A stretch of DNA of 64,000 bases from Psychrobacter sp. TAE2020 (GCF_018919485.1 NZ_JAHLMU010000001.1:2045922-2109921); one strand, 5' to 3'; positions 24,921-35,134 are shown, numbered from the stretch's first letter. A program made the numbers and translations. The notes: a model not told the origin generated them from the sequence alone.

Positions 24921-26372
24921 TTACTCTTCGATTTTTTCGTCTTCCATTCGCAGGTTTCTACAGATGCGTTGAGCCGCCATACCCAAAGCTTCGGTAAACG
25001 TAGGAAAGGCCAATTCTAAATTAGCGATCTCATTAACGGTCATTTTGGTCGCCAAACAAGTAGCCGCCACTTGAATCACCTCAGCAGAGTAAGAACCGAG
25101 TACATGCGCGCCCAGTAACTGTTGCGTCTGTTTATCGATAATAATCTTACAGAAGCCATCGGTACGCCCATCCATAACCGCACGAGGTAAATTTTCATAA
25201 TCGATAATCTCAACGATGCACTCATGATCTTCTTCTGCTTGCGCTTGAGTCATGCCTACCGATGCGTATTCTGGCTCAGTAAAACTGCCAGTAGCAATAG
25301 CTCGTGGAGCGTATTTCTCAGCGGTATCAGATAAAGCATTTTGCGTGGCAACTCGTGCTTGATGGGCCGCACTTTGGACGAACATACTGACGCCGTTGGC
25401 GTCTCCGGCGACATACACGCCCTCTACGTTGGTCTGCAAATAGTCATCAACTTCGATGTAAGGGCCGTTCACTTTAATATCAGTGGCCTCTAGATTGAGC
25501 CCTTCCAAATCAGCTGGCCAACCCACCATCAAGAACACCGCATCGGTCATCAGTGAGTCTACTTGCTCATCATGCTTATAGGTCACTTTTAACTGACCGT
25601 TTTCCTTGGAGATTGACTCACACCCAGTACTGGTCAGGACATTCATACCCCGTGATTTAAAGGCCTGCTCAAGCTTACGCGATATATCAGCGTCGCTCGG
25701 CGGGCTCAAGCGGTCAGCAAACTCAATGATATCGACCTGCGCGCCAAAATCAATGAGGATGGAGGCAAGCTGGCAACCCGTTGCAGAGCCACCGACTACC
25801 GTTACCCTCTCTGGCAGTTCAGTCATTGACCATAAGTCATGAAACGACAGTGCTAACTCATTGCCCGGAATAGAGAGCTTTTTGGGTTTGCCACCGACGG
25901 TCAAAATGATTTTGTCGGCACTAAACTGGCGTCCGTCAGCAATCTCTAAAGTGTTGTTATTCACAAAATGCGCAGGCCCTACTTCATCTATCACCTCGAT
26001 GCCTTGCTGCTTAACCACTTCTGTTAGGTGCCATATCTTATTAGCGTGAGCGGCAACCCGATTAGCATTGTCGATGGCGGCTTTAAAGTCGACGGATGGC
26101 GTATCGCCTTGTAGTCCAAACTGAGAGTACAGCGCCGTATCCGTGCGCAGACGTGCTGCTCGGGCTAGCGTTCGAACCGGCGCTGGGCCTTCATTAAACG
26201 CAGTACCACCGAGTTTATTGGCTTCAAGCAGGGTTACTTTTGCGCCAAGTTCATGCGCTCGCAATGCTGCTTGTACCCCTGCTGGCCCGCCGCCAACTAC
26301 GAGGACTGTTTTTTTATTATTTGGTTTATCATTATTTGATTTCTTATTCTGTGATTGATTATCTTGTTTCAT
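24921..26372 (-). CDS. Class I pyridine nucleotide-disulfide oxidoreductase homologue without redox cysteines
   Basis: A 483-residue flavoprotein with the full lipoamide dehydrogenase/mercuric reductase architecture. The FAD-binding GGGPAGVQAA is at about residues 27-36, the NAD(P)H fold TVVGGSATGCQLA at about 192, the second FAD motif GVYVAGDANG at about 315, and a dimerisation domain follows. Where the family has GGTCxNxGCxP, this protein has GGTAFNEGPAP at 55-65, so both redox cysteines are gone. The C-terminal active-site HPT is FPT (LAFPTFTEAL), so the catalytic His is also missing. It may be an NAD(P)H oxidase or quinone reductase, or have another role. The first 20 residues are a lysine/asparagine-rich extension. 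It lies between guaA and the guaA fragment. Confidence 0.82.
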   Translation of the reverse strand: MKQDNQSQNKKSNNDKPNNKKTVLVVGGGPAGVQAALRAHELGAKVTLLEANKLGGTAFNEGPAPVRTLARAARLRTDTALYSQFGLQGDTPSVDFKAAIDNANRVAAHANKIWHLTEVVKQQGIEVIDEVGPAHFVNNNTLEIADGRQFSADKIILTVGGKPKKLSIPGNELALSFHDLWSMTELPERVTVVGGSATGCQLASILIDFGAQVDIIEFADRLSPPSDADISRKLEQAFKSRGMNVLTSTGCESISKENGQLKVTYKHDEQVDSLMTDAVFLMVGWPADLEGLNLEATDIKVNGPYIEVDDYLQTNVEGVYVAGDANGVSMFVQSAAHQARVATQNALSDTAEKYAPRAIATGSFTEPEYASVGMTQAQAEEDHECIVEIIDYENLPRAVMDGRTDGFCKIIIDKQTQQLLGAHVLGSYSAEVIQVAATCLATKMTVNEIANLELAFPTFTEALGMAAQRICRNLRMEDEKIEE

Positions 26373-26742
26373 ATTTTTTCCAATTTAAGCTATAACTTAA
26401 GGTCTATTTGATCTGTCACACTGAGCGCTGCTGATAGCTACTGATCTATAAAAGCTGTGCTCTAGTGTCAGTGCAGATCGTCAGTAATTAAGTAAAACAC
26501 ACAATAATGGCGACTATTGCGCCCTTTGTGACCTTTTCTGTTAGCGTATGTTCGATATGGTAGGTTACGGTAACTCAGCTAAACCTAGTTTTAAGATAGT
26601 ATTAACACCACAGGCTTTAGTCGCATTTAATAAACACAGAATATGATAGCGAAGAGCTAAATTGGCTATAGAAATTTTAAGCAAAAAAAACACCCAACAA
26701 GTTGAGTGTTTTTATCATTTTATCTAACAATTAATTAAATAA
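26373..26742. other. Intergenic region between the flavoprotein gene and guaA
   Basis: About 370 bp holding the guaA terminator and presumably the promoter of the leftward flavoprotein gene. No reading frame is supported. Confidence 0.5.
26683..26713 (-). terminator. guaA terminator
   Basis: AAAACACCCAAC and GTTGAGTGTTTT pair around a 2-nt loop, with T-run, 30 bp after the guaA stop codon on the minus strand. Confidence 0.75.
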
Positions 26743-28350
26743 TTATTCCCACTCAATAGTAGCCGGCGGCTTGCTAGACACATCATAAGTCACTCGTGAT
26801 ACTTCAGCGATCTCATTCATAATGCGATTCGATACGGTTTCGATCAAATCATAGGGTAGATGGGCAAAGCGGGCGGTCATAAAGTCTACGGTCTCAACCG
26901 CACGTAGGGCGATAACCCATGCATAACGGCGGCCATCGCCAACCACGCCGACTGATTTGATAGGTTGGAATACCGCAAAGGCTTGCGCCGTCTTTGCATA
27001 CCAGCCTGATTTTTCTAACTCATCCATAAAGATCGCATCAGCTGCACGCAGAATATCAGCGAACTCTTTAGTGACTTCACCTAAGATACGTACGCCTAAA
27101 CCTGGTCCTGGGAACGGATGACGGTTGATCATCTTCGCTGGTAGGCCAAGGGTAAGACCCAATTTGCGTACTTCATCTTTAAACAAATCACGTAACGGCT
27201 CAACCAATTCAAAGGCCAAATCATCTGGTAGACCACCAACATTATGATGGCTCTTAATCACGTGGGCTTTACCTTGATGCGACTTAGCTGATTCAATAAC
27301 ATCAGGATAAATAGTGCCTTGCGCTAAGAATTCGATGACTTTACCATCGCTTTGCTCGCTGATTTCACGCGCGCTATTGGCAAATACATCGATAAAGGTT
27401 TTACCGATAATCTTACGCTTAGCTTCTGGATCAGACTCGCCAGCCAATGCCGTTAAGAATAACTCTTCAGCATCCACACGAATCACTTTTACGCCCATGT
27501 TTTCTGCGAATACTTGCATCACTTGGTCGCCTTCGTTGAGGCGCAATAGGCCAGTATCAACGAATACACAAGTCAGCTGATCGCCGATAGCTTTATGCAA
27601 TAGTGCGGCGACGACTGAACTGTCTACCCCACCTGAAAGACCGAGCAATACTTGCTTGTCACCGATTTGCTTTTTAAGCTGTTCGATACGCATATCGATG
27701 ATGTTATCAGCCGTCCAGCTACCAGCGCAGTCGCAAATTTCATGGACAAAACGCCCTAATAATGCTTGGCCTTGTGCAGTGTGAGTGACTTCTGGATGGA
27801 ACTGTAAACCATAATAATGGCGAGTATCATCAGCCATAATCGCTACTGGACAGCTTGGCGTGCTAGCAACGATATTGAAGCCTTGTGGCAAATCGATCAC
27901 TTTATCGCCATGACTCATCCATACATTTAGCTTGCCAGCGGCATCTTCGATGCCGTCTGTAAGCTTGGAGGTGCTATCAATATTGATCGTCGATGCGCCA
28001 AACTCATGGATGTCGCTAGCGTGAACTTTACCACCGAAGCGCTCTGCCATCGCTTGCATGCCGTAGCAAATACCTAATACTGGTACGCCTAACTCAAACA
28101 CCGCCTCATTGATACGTGGGCTATTGTCAGCATGAACACTCTCAGGGCCACCTGACAAGATGACACCTTTGGCACCAAAGTCGATGATACGCTGAGTATC
28201 GATATCATAAGGGAACATCTCACAGAATACGCCTGAATCACGTACACGGCGAGCGATAAGCTGGCTGTACTGCGAGCCAAAATCAAGGATTAGGATGCGA
28301 TCTTCTTTAATGGTAGGTATGGCAGCATTAGGCGTAGTGGCAGTGGTCAT
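26743..28350 (-). CDS. guaA: GMP synthase (glutamine-hydrolysing)
   Basis: A 535-residue enzyme that aminates XMP to GMP, the last step of guanine nucleotide synthesis. The class I amidotransferase domain has GICYGMQ with the nucleophile Cys95, and FHPEVTH with His and Glu near 200. The ATP pyrophosphatase domain has [18 protein letters not shown]. The C-terminal dimerisation domain ends KPPATIEWE. The length is about ten residues above the family's usual 525 because of a short N-terminal extension. The 3' end of guaA is a known landing site for genomic islands, and a diverged copy of it lies 2 kb away. Confidence 0.97.
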   Translation of the reverse strand: MTTATTPNAAIPTIKEDRILILDFGSQYSQLIARRVRDSGVFCEMFPYDIDTQRIIDFGAKGVILSGGPESVHADNSPRINEAVFELGVPVLGICYGMQAMAERFGGKVHASDIHEFGASTINIDSTSKLTDGIEDAAGKLNVWMSHGDKVIDLPQGFNIVASTPSCPVAIMADDTRHYYGLQFHPEVTHTAQGQALLGRFVHEICDCAGSWTADNIIDMRIEQLKKQIGDKQVLLGLSGGVDSSVVAALLHKAIGDQLTCVFVDTGLLRLNEGDQVMQVFAENMGVKVIRVDAEELFLTALAGESDPEAKRKIIGKTFIDVFANSAREISEQSDGKVIEFLAQGTIYPDVIESAKSHQGKAHVIKSHHNVGGLPDDLAFELVEPLRDLFKDEVRKLGLTLGLPAKMINRHPFPGPGLGVRILGEVTKEFADILRAADAIFMDELEKSGWYAKTAQAFAVFQPIKSVGVVGDGRRYAWVIALRAVETVDFMTARFAHLPYDLIETVSNRIMNEIAEVSRVTYDVSSKPPATIEWE

Positions 28351-28725
28351 AAATAGATGTCCATCAATAGATAAAATTGGTGGCCTATTTTAACAAGTTT
28401 CGGGGTAGTAATGGCGGTTGGTATGATAATTAATAATGACTATTTTGCTTATTGTTTTAATTATACCTTTCATGGTTACTTAGAAATAGAGGCTTTGAAC
28501 AACAACAGCTTGTAGTAAATAACTTTTAGCTATTGATTTAAATGTAATTTTTGCAAATAGCAGTAAAATAATAGTCGAATCTAACTACACAATAGTGCTA
28601 AGGTGTTAAGGCAAGTTTAACAGTACCAGCTGACCATTATGCTGTTACTTCAAGTGCTCTGACCTCTATCAGCCTTTAGCCGAATCGACTAAAGTGCCTA
28701 ATACCTTTAAAAAGGATGAACGATA
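28351..28725. other. Divergent promoter region guaA / autotransporter
   Basis: About 375 bp of AT-rich sequence with no reading frame. It should contain both divergent promoters. I see no riboswitch fold or repeat. Confidence 0.45.
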
Positions 28726-30072
28726 ATGAAAATGGACTTTCTATCAGGCTCAGCACTCAAAATCAGCGCACTTTCACTAGCAATCGCTGCCATTTCTTTT
28801 AGCAGCTCCACCGTGATGGCAGCTGAGTGTCAACTGGCAAGTGGCGATTCAGGGGGAGCAACCAGCTTTGGAACCGATGCTTTGGCTTGTGGCCCGAACA
28901 CTAGCGCCTTTGCTGATAACGCCACTGCAGTAGGTCAAAACTCCTTTGCGGCGGCTGAAAATGCCTTGGCGATAGGTAATACTGCTTTTGCCTCTTTCGA
29001 AAACTCTATCTCGATTGGCGCTAACTCACAGGCTGATGGTATTGACGCTGTGGCACTTGGGGGCGGTGTATCTGAAAATGGTTCGCGTGCAGGTGCGCAG
29101 GCTTTAGGTAATTCGACCACGGCAATTGGTGGCGAGAGTCTAGCGAACACTCCAGGAGCAACCGCTTTGGGCTGGCAGGCTCAGGCTTCTGGCGCTATGG
29201 CTACGGCAGTTGGTCATCAAACTACTGCATCAGGTGCTCAAAGTTTTGCTGGTGCTGAAGATGCTGTTGCTTCAGGTACTAACGCTGTTGCGATTGGTAA
29301 TACTGCTGTTGCTTCAGGAGAGGATGGCGTGGCTATAGGAGGAGACCGAAGTGGTGCACGTAAAACTACCGCCTCTGGCACATCTTCAACTGCTATCGGT
29401 GCGCAAGCCCAAGCCACTCAAGCAGGTGCGACTGCCGTAGGTTGGCAGTCAACTGCCAGTGCTGAGCGAGCACAAGCCTTTGGTCATCTAGCCAAGGCTA
29501 GTGGTGTACGTTCAACAGCAGTAGGGGAAGCGGCAAATGCTGGCGGTTTAAACAGTATCGCTATCGGTAACCAAGCAGCAGCTGGTAGTGATAACCAGAT
29601 TGCTCTCGGTGGTGCAGGTCAACTACAAGCGAGTACCGCCTCACAAGCAGGCAGTACTAATATAGTAACTACCGATGCTAACGGCACTTTAGGGACTAGC
29701 GTTACTGTACAGTCATTAGCGACTGCCAATCAGTTAGCCAATACCAATGCGCAAGTTGCAAACTTTGGGGCAGCTACCGCTATTAACACTAGACAAATAA
29801 GTGATTTACGCAGTGAATACAATCGTCAATCAGATCGTTTAGATGAAGCCGAAGATGGGATCGCTATGGCGCTGTCGTTAGAGACTCCAGTTATTCCTTC
29901 AGGGAAGCGCTACGCTATGTCTTTCGGTACAGGCTATTATAATAGTAGCTCAGCACTGAGCACCTCGTTTGCTGGTCGACTTAGCGATAGCATGACTATC
30001 TCAGCGGGTGCAGGGGTTGGTCTTGATACCGGGAAAGTAGGCGCACGTGGTGGCGTAACTTTTGCTTGGTAA
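28726..30072 (+). CDS. Small YadA-like trimeric autotransporter adhesin
   Basis: A 448-residue surface protein. A signal peptide covers about residues 1-33, ending near VMAAE. The passenger is a head domain of YadA-type repeats with the AIG/AxG rhythm (SISIGANSQADGIDAVALGG, GNTAVASGEDGVAIGG), which folds as a left-handed beta-roll trimer. A short stalk with a coiled coil (LRSEYNRQSDRLDEAEDGIA) follows. The last ~60 residues (RYAMSFGTGYYNSSSALSTS to VGARGGVTFAW) are the four-stranded outer-membrane anchor. It probably mediates adhesion or aggregation. It is short for the family. AAGGATG precedes the ATG and a terminator follows. Confidence 0.9.
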   Translation: MKMDFLSGSALKISALSLAIAAISFSSSTVMAAECQLASGDSGGATSFGTDALACGPNTSAFADNATAVGQNSFAAAENALAIGNTAFASFENSISIGANSQADGIDAVALGGGVSENGSRAGAQALGNSTTAIGGESLANTPGATALGWQAQASGAMATAVGHQTTASGAQSFAGAEDAVASGTNAVAIGNTAVASGEDGVAIGGDRSGARKTTASGTSSTAIGAQAQATQAGATAVGWQSTASAERAQAFGHLAKASGVRSTAVGEAANAGGLNSIAIGNQAAAGSDNQIALGGAGQLQASTASQAGSTNIVTTDANGTLGTSVTVQSLATANQLANTNAQVANFGAATAINTRQISDLRSEYNRQSDRLDEAEDGIAMALSLETPVIPSGKRYAMSFGTGYYNSSSALSTSFAGRLSDSMTISAGAGVGLDTGKVGARGGVTFAW

Positions 30073-30155
30073 GTAGCTGATAGACATCTAGTTAACCCCT
30101 AATGTTTAGGTAGATAGGGTTAACTGGATATAACTAATCTCGATCAAACTAGCCA

Positions 30156-30196
30156 AAATTAATAAAAACTCTGCCATTGCAGGGTTTTTGGCTAGT
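30156..30196. terminator. Terminator after the autotransporter gene
   Basis: AAAAACTCTGC and GCAGGGTTTTT pair around CATT, with one G-T pair, flanked by a second pairing AGCCAAAA/TTTTGGCT. It serves the autotransporter gene and possibly the convergent patB gene. Confidence 0.75.
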
Positions 30197-30250
30197 AGCC
30201 GAAGCAGTATTAAGTAATGGGCAATCAGTATGAAAGTCTTATCTGCCTGA

Positions 30251-31411
30251 TTAAGATTTTATGTCATTAAAGGCAGCATGAATACGATTTAAGCCTTCCA
30301 CCAGCAGGGCTTTGGGACAGGCGACATTCAAGCGCATTTTCACATGGCCCTCATTACCGTATTGGATGCCTGCACTGAGCTCGACTTTCGCAGCGCGAAG
30401 CTGGTCATAAAGAGTCTGATCGTCCTGAGCATACGCTGAGCAATCGAGCCATATTAGATAGGAGGCCTCTGGGCGCATAACTTTAATATCAGGCAGATGC
30501 TGCGCTAAAAAATCACAAACCAAGTCAATATTGGCTTCAATGTACGTCAACGCCTGCGCCAACCACTCATCGCCTTGCTCATAAGCGCTCTGCATAACCT
30601 CATAAGCAAATAGATTCAAATCATGCTCGTCACTTAAGCGCTGCTGTTGGCTGATTTGTTCAATTAAGGCCTCGTCTTTAGCAAAGATCATTGAGCCTTT
30701 AATGCCTGCTACATTAAAAGTTTTAGTCATTGAGGTGATGCTCACTACTTTATGCTCGTAGTCTTTTGCTAGGCTTAAAAATGGTATAAACTCATGACTG
30801 CTCAAGGTCAAATCTTGATGAATCTCGTCACTAACAATCGCTACATCGTGCTTTTTGCAAATCAAAAGCAGCGACTCAAGCTCATCTACTGTCCATACCC
30901 GTCCGCCTGGGTTATGCGGATTACATAGCAGAAAAAGCTTCACCTTATGCGCCACTATCTTAGCTTCGATATCAGCCAAGTCTAGCTGATAGCGTCCTTC
31001 CACCTCTATTAATGGCGAGAGGATAAGCCGTCGCCCATTATCACGAACCTTAGTCATAAAAGGCGTATAGATAGGATCGTTGACCAGTACTGCATCGCCC
31101 ACCTCAGTAAATATTCTCATCATCAGCGCCAAACTTGGTACGACACCGGGGGAGAATAGGATGTGCTGTTTCTCCAGTGCTAAACCATAACGACTGCCAT
31201 GCCAGTTAATAATTGACTCGTATAACGCCGCAGTGGGTTTGGTATAGCCCAATACGCCATGATGTACTACTCGTTCAATCGTATCTAAAATAGGCTGTGC
31301 GGCTCTAAAATCCATATCCGCCACCCAAAGCGCAATGGTATCGTCGCTATAATGCCATTTGAGCGACCCAGTATGACGTCTGTCAATTATCTCATCAAAG
31401 TTGTACAACAT
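30251..31411 (-). CDS. PatB/MalY family cystathionine beta-lyase (PLP enzyme)
   Basis: A 386-residue fold-type I aminotransferase-like enzyme. The N-terminal NFDEIIDRRHTGSLKW and ALWVADMDFRAAQPI are diagnostic of MalY/PatB. The PLP lysine lies in SMTKTFNVAG and the PLP-contacting Asn in LLCNPHNPGGRVW. It should cleave cystathionine or cysteine conjugates to a thiol, pyruvate and ammonia. MalY also regulates maltose genes in E. coli, but nothing here suggests that. Length is normal. The gene is single, with ~735 bp of intergenic DNA upstream. Confidence 0.9.
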   Translation of the reverse strand: MLYNFDEIIDRRHTGSLKWHYSDDTIALWVADMDFRAAQPILDTIERVVHHGVLGYTKPTAALYESIINWHGSRYGLALEKQHILFSPGVVPSLALMMRIFTEVGDAVLVNDPIYTPFMTKVRDNGRRLILSPLIEVEGRYQLDLADIEAKIVAHKVKLFLLCNPHNPGGRVWTVDELESLLLICKKHDVAIVSDEIHQDLTLSSHEFIPFLSLAKDYEHKVVSITSMTKTFNVAGIKGSMIFAKDEALIEQISQQQRLSDEHDLNLFAYEVMQSAYEQGDEWLAQALTYIEANIDLVCDFLAQHLPDIKVMRPEASYLIWLDCSAYAQDDQTLYDQLRAAKVELSAGIQYGNEGHVKMRLNVACPKALLVEGLNRIHAAFNDIKS

Positions 31412-32146
31412 AGGCGTTCTCTTGGATGGTGGCTTTGGCTTATTACAGGCAAAGATTTAAGGCGATTTTACAGGTTAGACTAATAAATAGAAATAATGAT
31501 TTAGGGTATAGGATGACTGCGGCGATTGCCAGTGACTTTATAGCGGTTGCGTAGAGGTGTTGAAGTATTGTGGGAGGGTTCAAGAGGTTATTTAGCTAGT
31601 GTTATTAAAGATGAGGATGTGGGAGCTAATCCTGCCATCCGCTATTATCTTGCCTGTCCACTAAGGCGGTGACTAAAGCTAGAGTCGTTCCAACATTCGA
31701 GCGACCACCTCTAGCCAACTCCCCGCAATCTTATTGGTCAGACAAGGATAGCCGCTACTGTCAGGGCTAAACTGCTTTTTAGGGCAACCTTTTTAGACGA
31801 AGCATAATTTATTTAAGGAAAATAGAGTGGGTTAGCGATAGTGTAACGCGCCGAATGTGTAATTCAGATATAAAATTTTGGGTAACTCCTTGTCGTCATT
31901 CTCTTCAAAAGTTTAATAAAAATAACTCATCCTATACGCTAAATTCGTATTGCAATTTTTAGGCTGTTCAAAAGTTATATCTAAAACGTAACTTCGTAAA
32001 TTAGCTCTTAAATTTTAGTAAACAAATATTTATTAATTATACCTATATATAAGCTAATTGGATTATAATAAATGTAGATAACTCGAACTTTAATACATAT
32101 TGAATCGTAGTTGTTCAGATTATAAAATATCAAAAAAGGATATTCT
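31412..32146. other. Intergenic region before the helicase gene
   Basis: About 735 bp with no supported reading frame. It contains the second copy of the ~170-bp dispersed repeat (31625-31797). The last ~300 bp, from about 31850, are distinctly AT-rich like the helicase gene. This suggests that the foreign segment begins here. Confidence 0.55.
31625..31797 (+). repeat. Dispersed intergenic repeat, copy 2 (~170 bp)
   Basis: This aligns with the minus strand of 6388-6561 from AGCTAATCCTGCC, through CGCTATTATCTT, GGCGGTGACTAA and TCCCCGCAA, to TCAGGGCTAAAC and the T/A-rich end. Both copies lie immediately next to accessory genes. No terminal repeats, transposase or reading frame are visible. 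Confidence 0.7.
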
Positions 32147-35134
32147 GTGGATACTATTATCAAAACTAAGAAAATTGGTGAAAATGCTGTTTACTGGCAA
32201 CCGATTAATGAGGTTAATAAAAACTATAAAGATGTAATCAATTCATGGAAAAATGGTTTTTTTGCTTTTAGAGAAGAAGATAGTAATAATGAAGGATTAA
32301 GACCTCCTCAAATAGGCGCAATTCATGCCGGCTTAGGATATGAAAAATCCGATCATAGCGAGTCAGCAACTATTGTTATGCCAACAGGTACTGGTAAAAC
32401 TGAAACAATACTATCACTTGTTGTAGCAGGAAAATTTCCATTAACTTTGGTTATCGTTCCTTCAGATGCATTGCGTACTCAAATTCAAAATAAATTTATA
32501 AATCTAGGGCTTCTACGCAAACTAAAACTAGTTAGCAGCGATTTTGAAAACCCATTTGTAACTACAATAAATCATGGTGTTAAACAGCTTAAGTGGATTG
32601 ATGGGTTACTAAAATCTAATGTCATCATAGCAACACCATCAGTACTTTCAAACTTCTCTAATAACTGCCTTACTGCTCTATTAAATGCTTGTACCCATCT
32701 CATTGTAGATGAAGCTCATCATATAGCAGCCAAGACATGGACTAATATAAAGTCACATTTTCTAGATAAGAAAATTTTCCAGTTCACTGCTACACCTTTT
32801 AGATCAGATGGGATAAGAGTAGAAGGTAGAATTGTTTTTGACTATTCTTTAGGGAAAGCTCAGGCTGATGGATACTTTCAAGAGATTGAGTTTTACCCAG
32901 TTAAAGAATTTATGGAAGAAAAAGCTGATAAAGCAATCTACGAAAAAGCTGTTGAGCTGTTGAGACGAGATATCGATATGGGATTTGACCATATACTTAT
33001 GGCTAGAGCATCTTCTATAAAAAGAGCAGAAGAAATTTTTGAATTATACAAAAATGAAGTAGATTTGAAACCCTTGCTAATTAATAGTAAGACTAAAGGA
33101 AGTCAAGAAAAGTTAAAAGCTATTAAAACAGGAAATCACAAAATAATAGTTTGCGTAGATATGCTGGGAGAAGGATTTGATCTCGCCAACCTAAAAATAT
33201 CAGCAATACATGATGTTCATAAAAGCATTAATATAACTCTCCAATTTATAGGTAGGTTTACAAGAACTAGTACAGATTTAGGTAGTGCTAAATTCGTAGC
33301 TAATATTGCTAATCCTAATGTCAATAAAGAGCTTGAAAGGTTATATGTAGAAGATTCAGATTGGAATAGTATTATTAGCGAAGTGAGTTCTGAAAAAATA
33401 AGAGATGAAAAAAAATATCAAAACTTTAAAGAGAAGTTTTCAGAGTCAACTGACATCTTTAATCTAGGTTTAACGCCTAATATGAGTACTACTGTATATA
33501 AACTGACTTTAGACTCATGGAATCCTCAAAATATATTTGCGCTTAATGAGAAGCATTTTAGGATATTTGAACACACTACTAATGATGAAAAAGATACACT
33601 TATTTTCAATACAAAAACTTATTTGCCAGTAGGCTGGACCAAATCCAAAGAGTTATTTAACGAGATATGGGACTTGTATATTATCTATTATGAGAAAGAA
33701 AGTGGACTTTTATTCTTTCATACCTCTAATAAAGGTACTTTTAATAGATTCATAATTAAAGCAATTGCTAATAGGGCAGTTCAACTTAGAGGTGAACCTA
33801 TATTTAGAGCTTTATATGGTTTAAAGAGACTACGTTTACAGAATGTGGGTCTCAATAAACATAATAAAGGCTTACGATATTCAATGCATACCGGTAGAGA
33901 TATAGCCGAACAGATACCTGATATTGAAGCTCAAAGGGCCATAAAATCAAATATTTTTGGTATAGGTTTTGAAAATGGAGAGTCGACTAGTATTGGTTGT
34001 TCTTATAAAGGTAAGATATGGGCAATGGACAGTGATTCTATAGATAAATGGTTCATATGGTGTAAGAACGTTGGTAGTAAAATTTTGGATGAAAGTATAG
34101 ACCCTAATGCAATACTAAAGACTGCTATGCGAAATATAGGGCTTTCAAGTTTTCCTATTAATCCTATCCTCGCTGTAGATTGGCCTATATACCTACTTAA
34201 GAAGTCTCAAGATAAAGTAATTATAGGTAATAGTGATTGGAAAGATAACATGACAAACTGCGAACTAAGTTCTAATCTACTCCCTAATAAAGATGGTACA
34301 GAAATAATTATATATCTTTCAACGTTTGAACATAAAAGTGAAATTAGATTTTCTATTCAGAATGACGAAGTGAAGTTTGAGAGTTTAGATAATCTATACA
34401 TTCAATTTGGAGAAAACAAAACATTTATAAATGACTTTTTTATGGAACATCCGCCAATAATACTGTTGGCTGATACGTCTTATATAGAAGGTGATCAGTA
34501 CTACTATCCAAGTGAACAATACGCATACTTATATAATAAAAGTGAAATTAGAGCTTGGAATTGGGAAGGTGTTGATATATCTACCGAATCTCAGAAACCT
34601 GAAAAGTTAAGTAACTCTATTCAGTATCATACTATCCAAAAAATTAAAGACTCATATGACTTAGTTTTTGATGATGATGGTAGTGGTGAAGTTGCAGATA
34701 TAGTTGCTATAAAAAATGATGACGATAAGACACTCTATATTGATTTTTATCATCTAAAGTATTGTTCGAAAAATAAAGCAGGTATATCAAAACCTGGTGC
34801 TAGAGTTGATGATATATATCAAGTCGCAGGACAAGCCGCTAAAAGCATTAAATGGGTCGAAAATGTAGATAAGCTGATATCGAGGCTAATCGATCGTGAA
34901 ATTCAGAGGCTAGGAAAAGGAGAACTCTCTAGAATCGATAAGGGTGAATTAGAAGATTTATATTATTTCAAGCAAGTTGCAAAGTTAGCATATCATGAAT
35001 TCAATATGACAATCATTCAACCAGCAATTTCTAAAGAAAGGATTTCAGACGAGCAACTCATAATCTTAGGTAACGCTGAAACGTACATTAAAGAAATCAC
35101 CGGAATTAAACTCAACGTTATCTCAAGTCCTTAG
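32147..35134 (+). CDS. SF2 DEAD/DEAH-box helicase with putative nuclease-like C-terminal domain
   Basis: A 995-residue protein. The SF2 core holds Walker A PTGTGKT at about residues 79-85, the DEAHH box at 188-192, motif III TATPFR at 214-219, motif V DMLGEGFD at 338-345 and motif VI QFIGRFTR at 366-373. A long middle region of unknown fold follows. Near the C-terminus, GEVADIVAI (~847-855) and YIDFYHLKYC (~864-873) are arranged like the core of a PD-(D/E)xK nuclease with His in place of the usual Glu, followed by GARVDDIYQVAGQAAKSI. The start is GTG with AAGGA six bases upstream. The gene is strikingly AT-rich, stands alone, and is probably acquired. Single-gene helicase-nucleases are common in phage defence; that function is inferred. 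Confidence 0.8.
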   Translation: MDTIIKTKKIGENAVYWQPINEVNKNYKDVINSWKNGFFAFREEDSNNEGLRPPQIGAIHAGLGYEKSDHSESATIVMPTGTGKTETILSLVVAGKFPLTLVIVPSDALRTQIQNKFINLGLLRKLKLVSSDFENPFVTTINHGVKQLKWIDGLLKSNVIIATPSVLSNFSNNCLTALLNACTHLIVDEAHHIAAKTWTNIKSHFLDKKIFQFTATPFRSDGIRVEGRIVFDYSLGKAQADGYFQEIEFYPVKEFMEEKADKAIYEKAVELLRRDIDMGFDHILMARASSIKRAEEIFELYKNEVDLKPLLINSKTKGSQEKLKAIKTGNHKIIVCVDMLGEGFDLANLKISAIHDVHKSINITLQFIGRFTRTSTDLGSAKFVANIANPNVNKELERLYVEDSDWNSIISEVSSEKIRDEKKYQNFKEKFSESTDIFNLGLTPNMSTTVYKLTLDSWNPQNIFALNEKHFRIFEHTTNDEKDTLIFNTKTYLPVGWTKSKELFNEIWDLYIIYYEKESGLLFFHTSNKGTFNRFIIKAIANRAVQLRGEPIFRALYGLKRLRLQNVGLNKHNKGLRYSMHTGRDIAEQIPDIEAQRAIKSNIFGIGFENGESTSIGCSYKGKIWAMDSDSIDKWFIWCKNVGSKILDESIDPNAILKTAMRNIGLSSFPINPILAVDWPIYLLKKSQDKVIIGNSDWKDNMTNCELSSNLLPNKDGTEIIIYLSTFEHKSEIRFSIQNDEVKFESLDNLYIQFGENKTFINDFFMEHPPIILLADTSYIEGDQYYYPSEQYAYLYNKSEIRAWNWEGVDISTESQKPEKLSNSIQYHTIQKIKDSYDLVFDDDGSGEVADIVAIKNDDDKTLYIDFYHLKYCSKNKAGISKPGARVDDIYQVAGQAAKSIKWVENVDKLISRLIDREIQRLGKGELSRIDKGELEDLYYFKQVAKLAYHEFNMTIIQPAISKERISDEQLIILGNAETYIKEITGIKLNVISSP

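Noticed and set aside
31981..32000. TAACTTCGTA near the helicase promoter as another copy of the ATPase-operon operator
   Set aside because: Only 10 of 18 bases match and neither half-palindrome is complete, which is within chance for AT-rich DNA.
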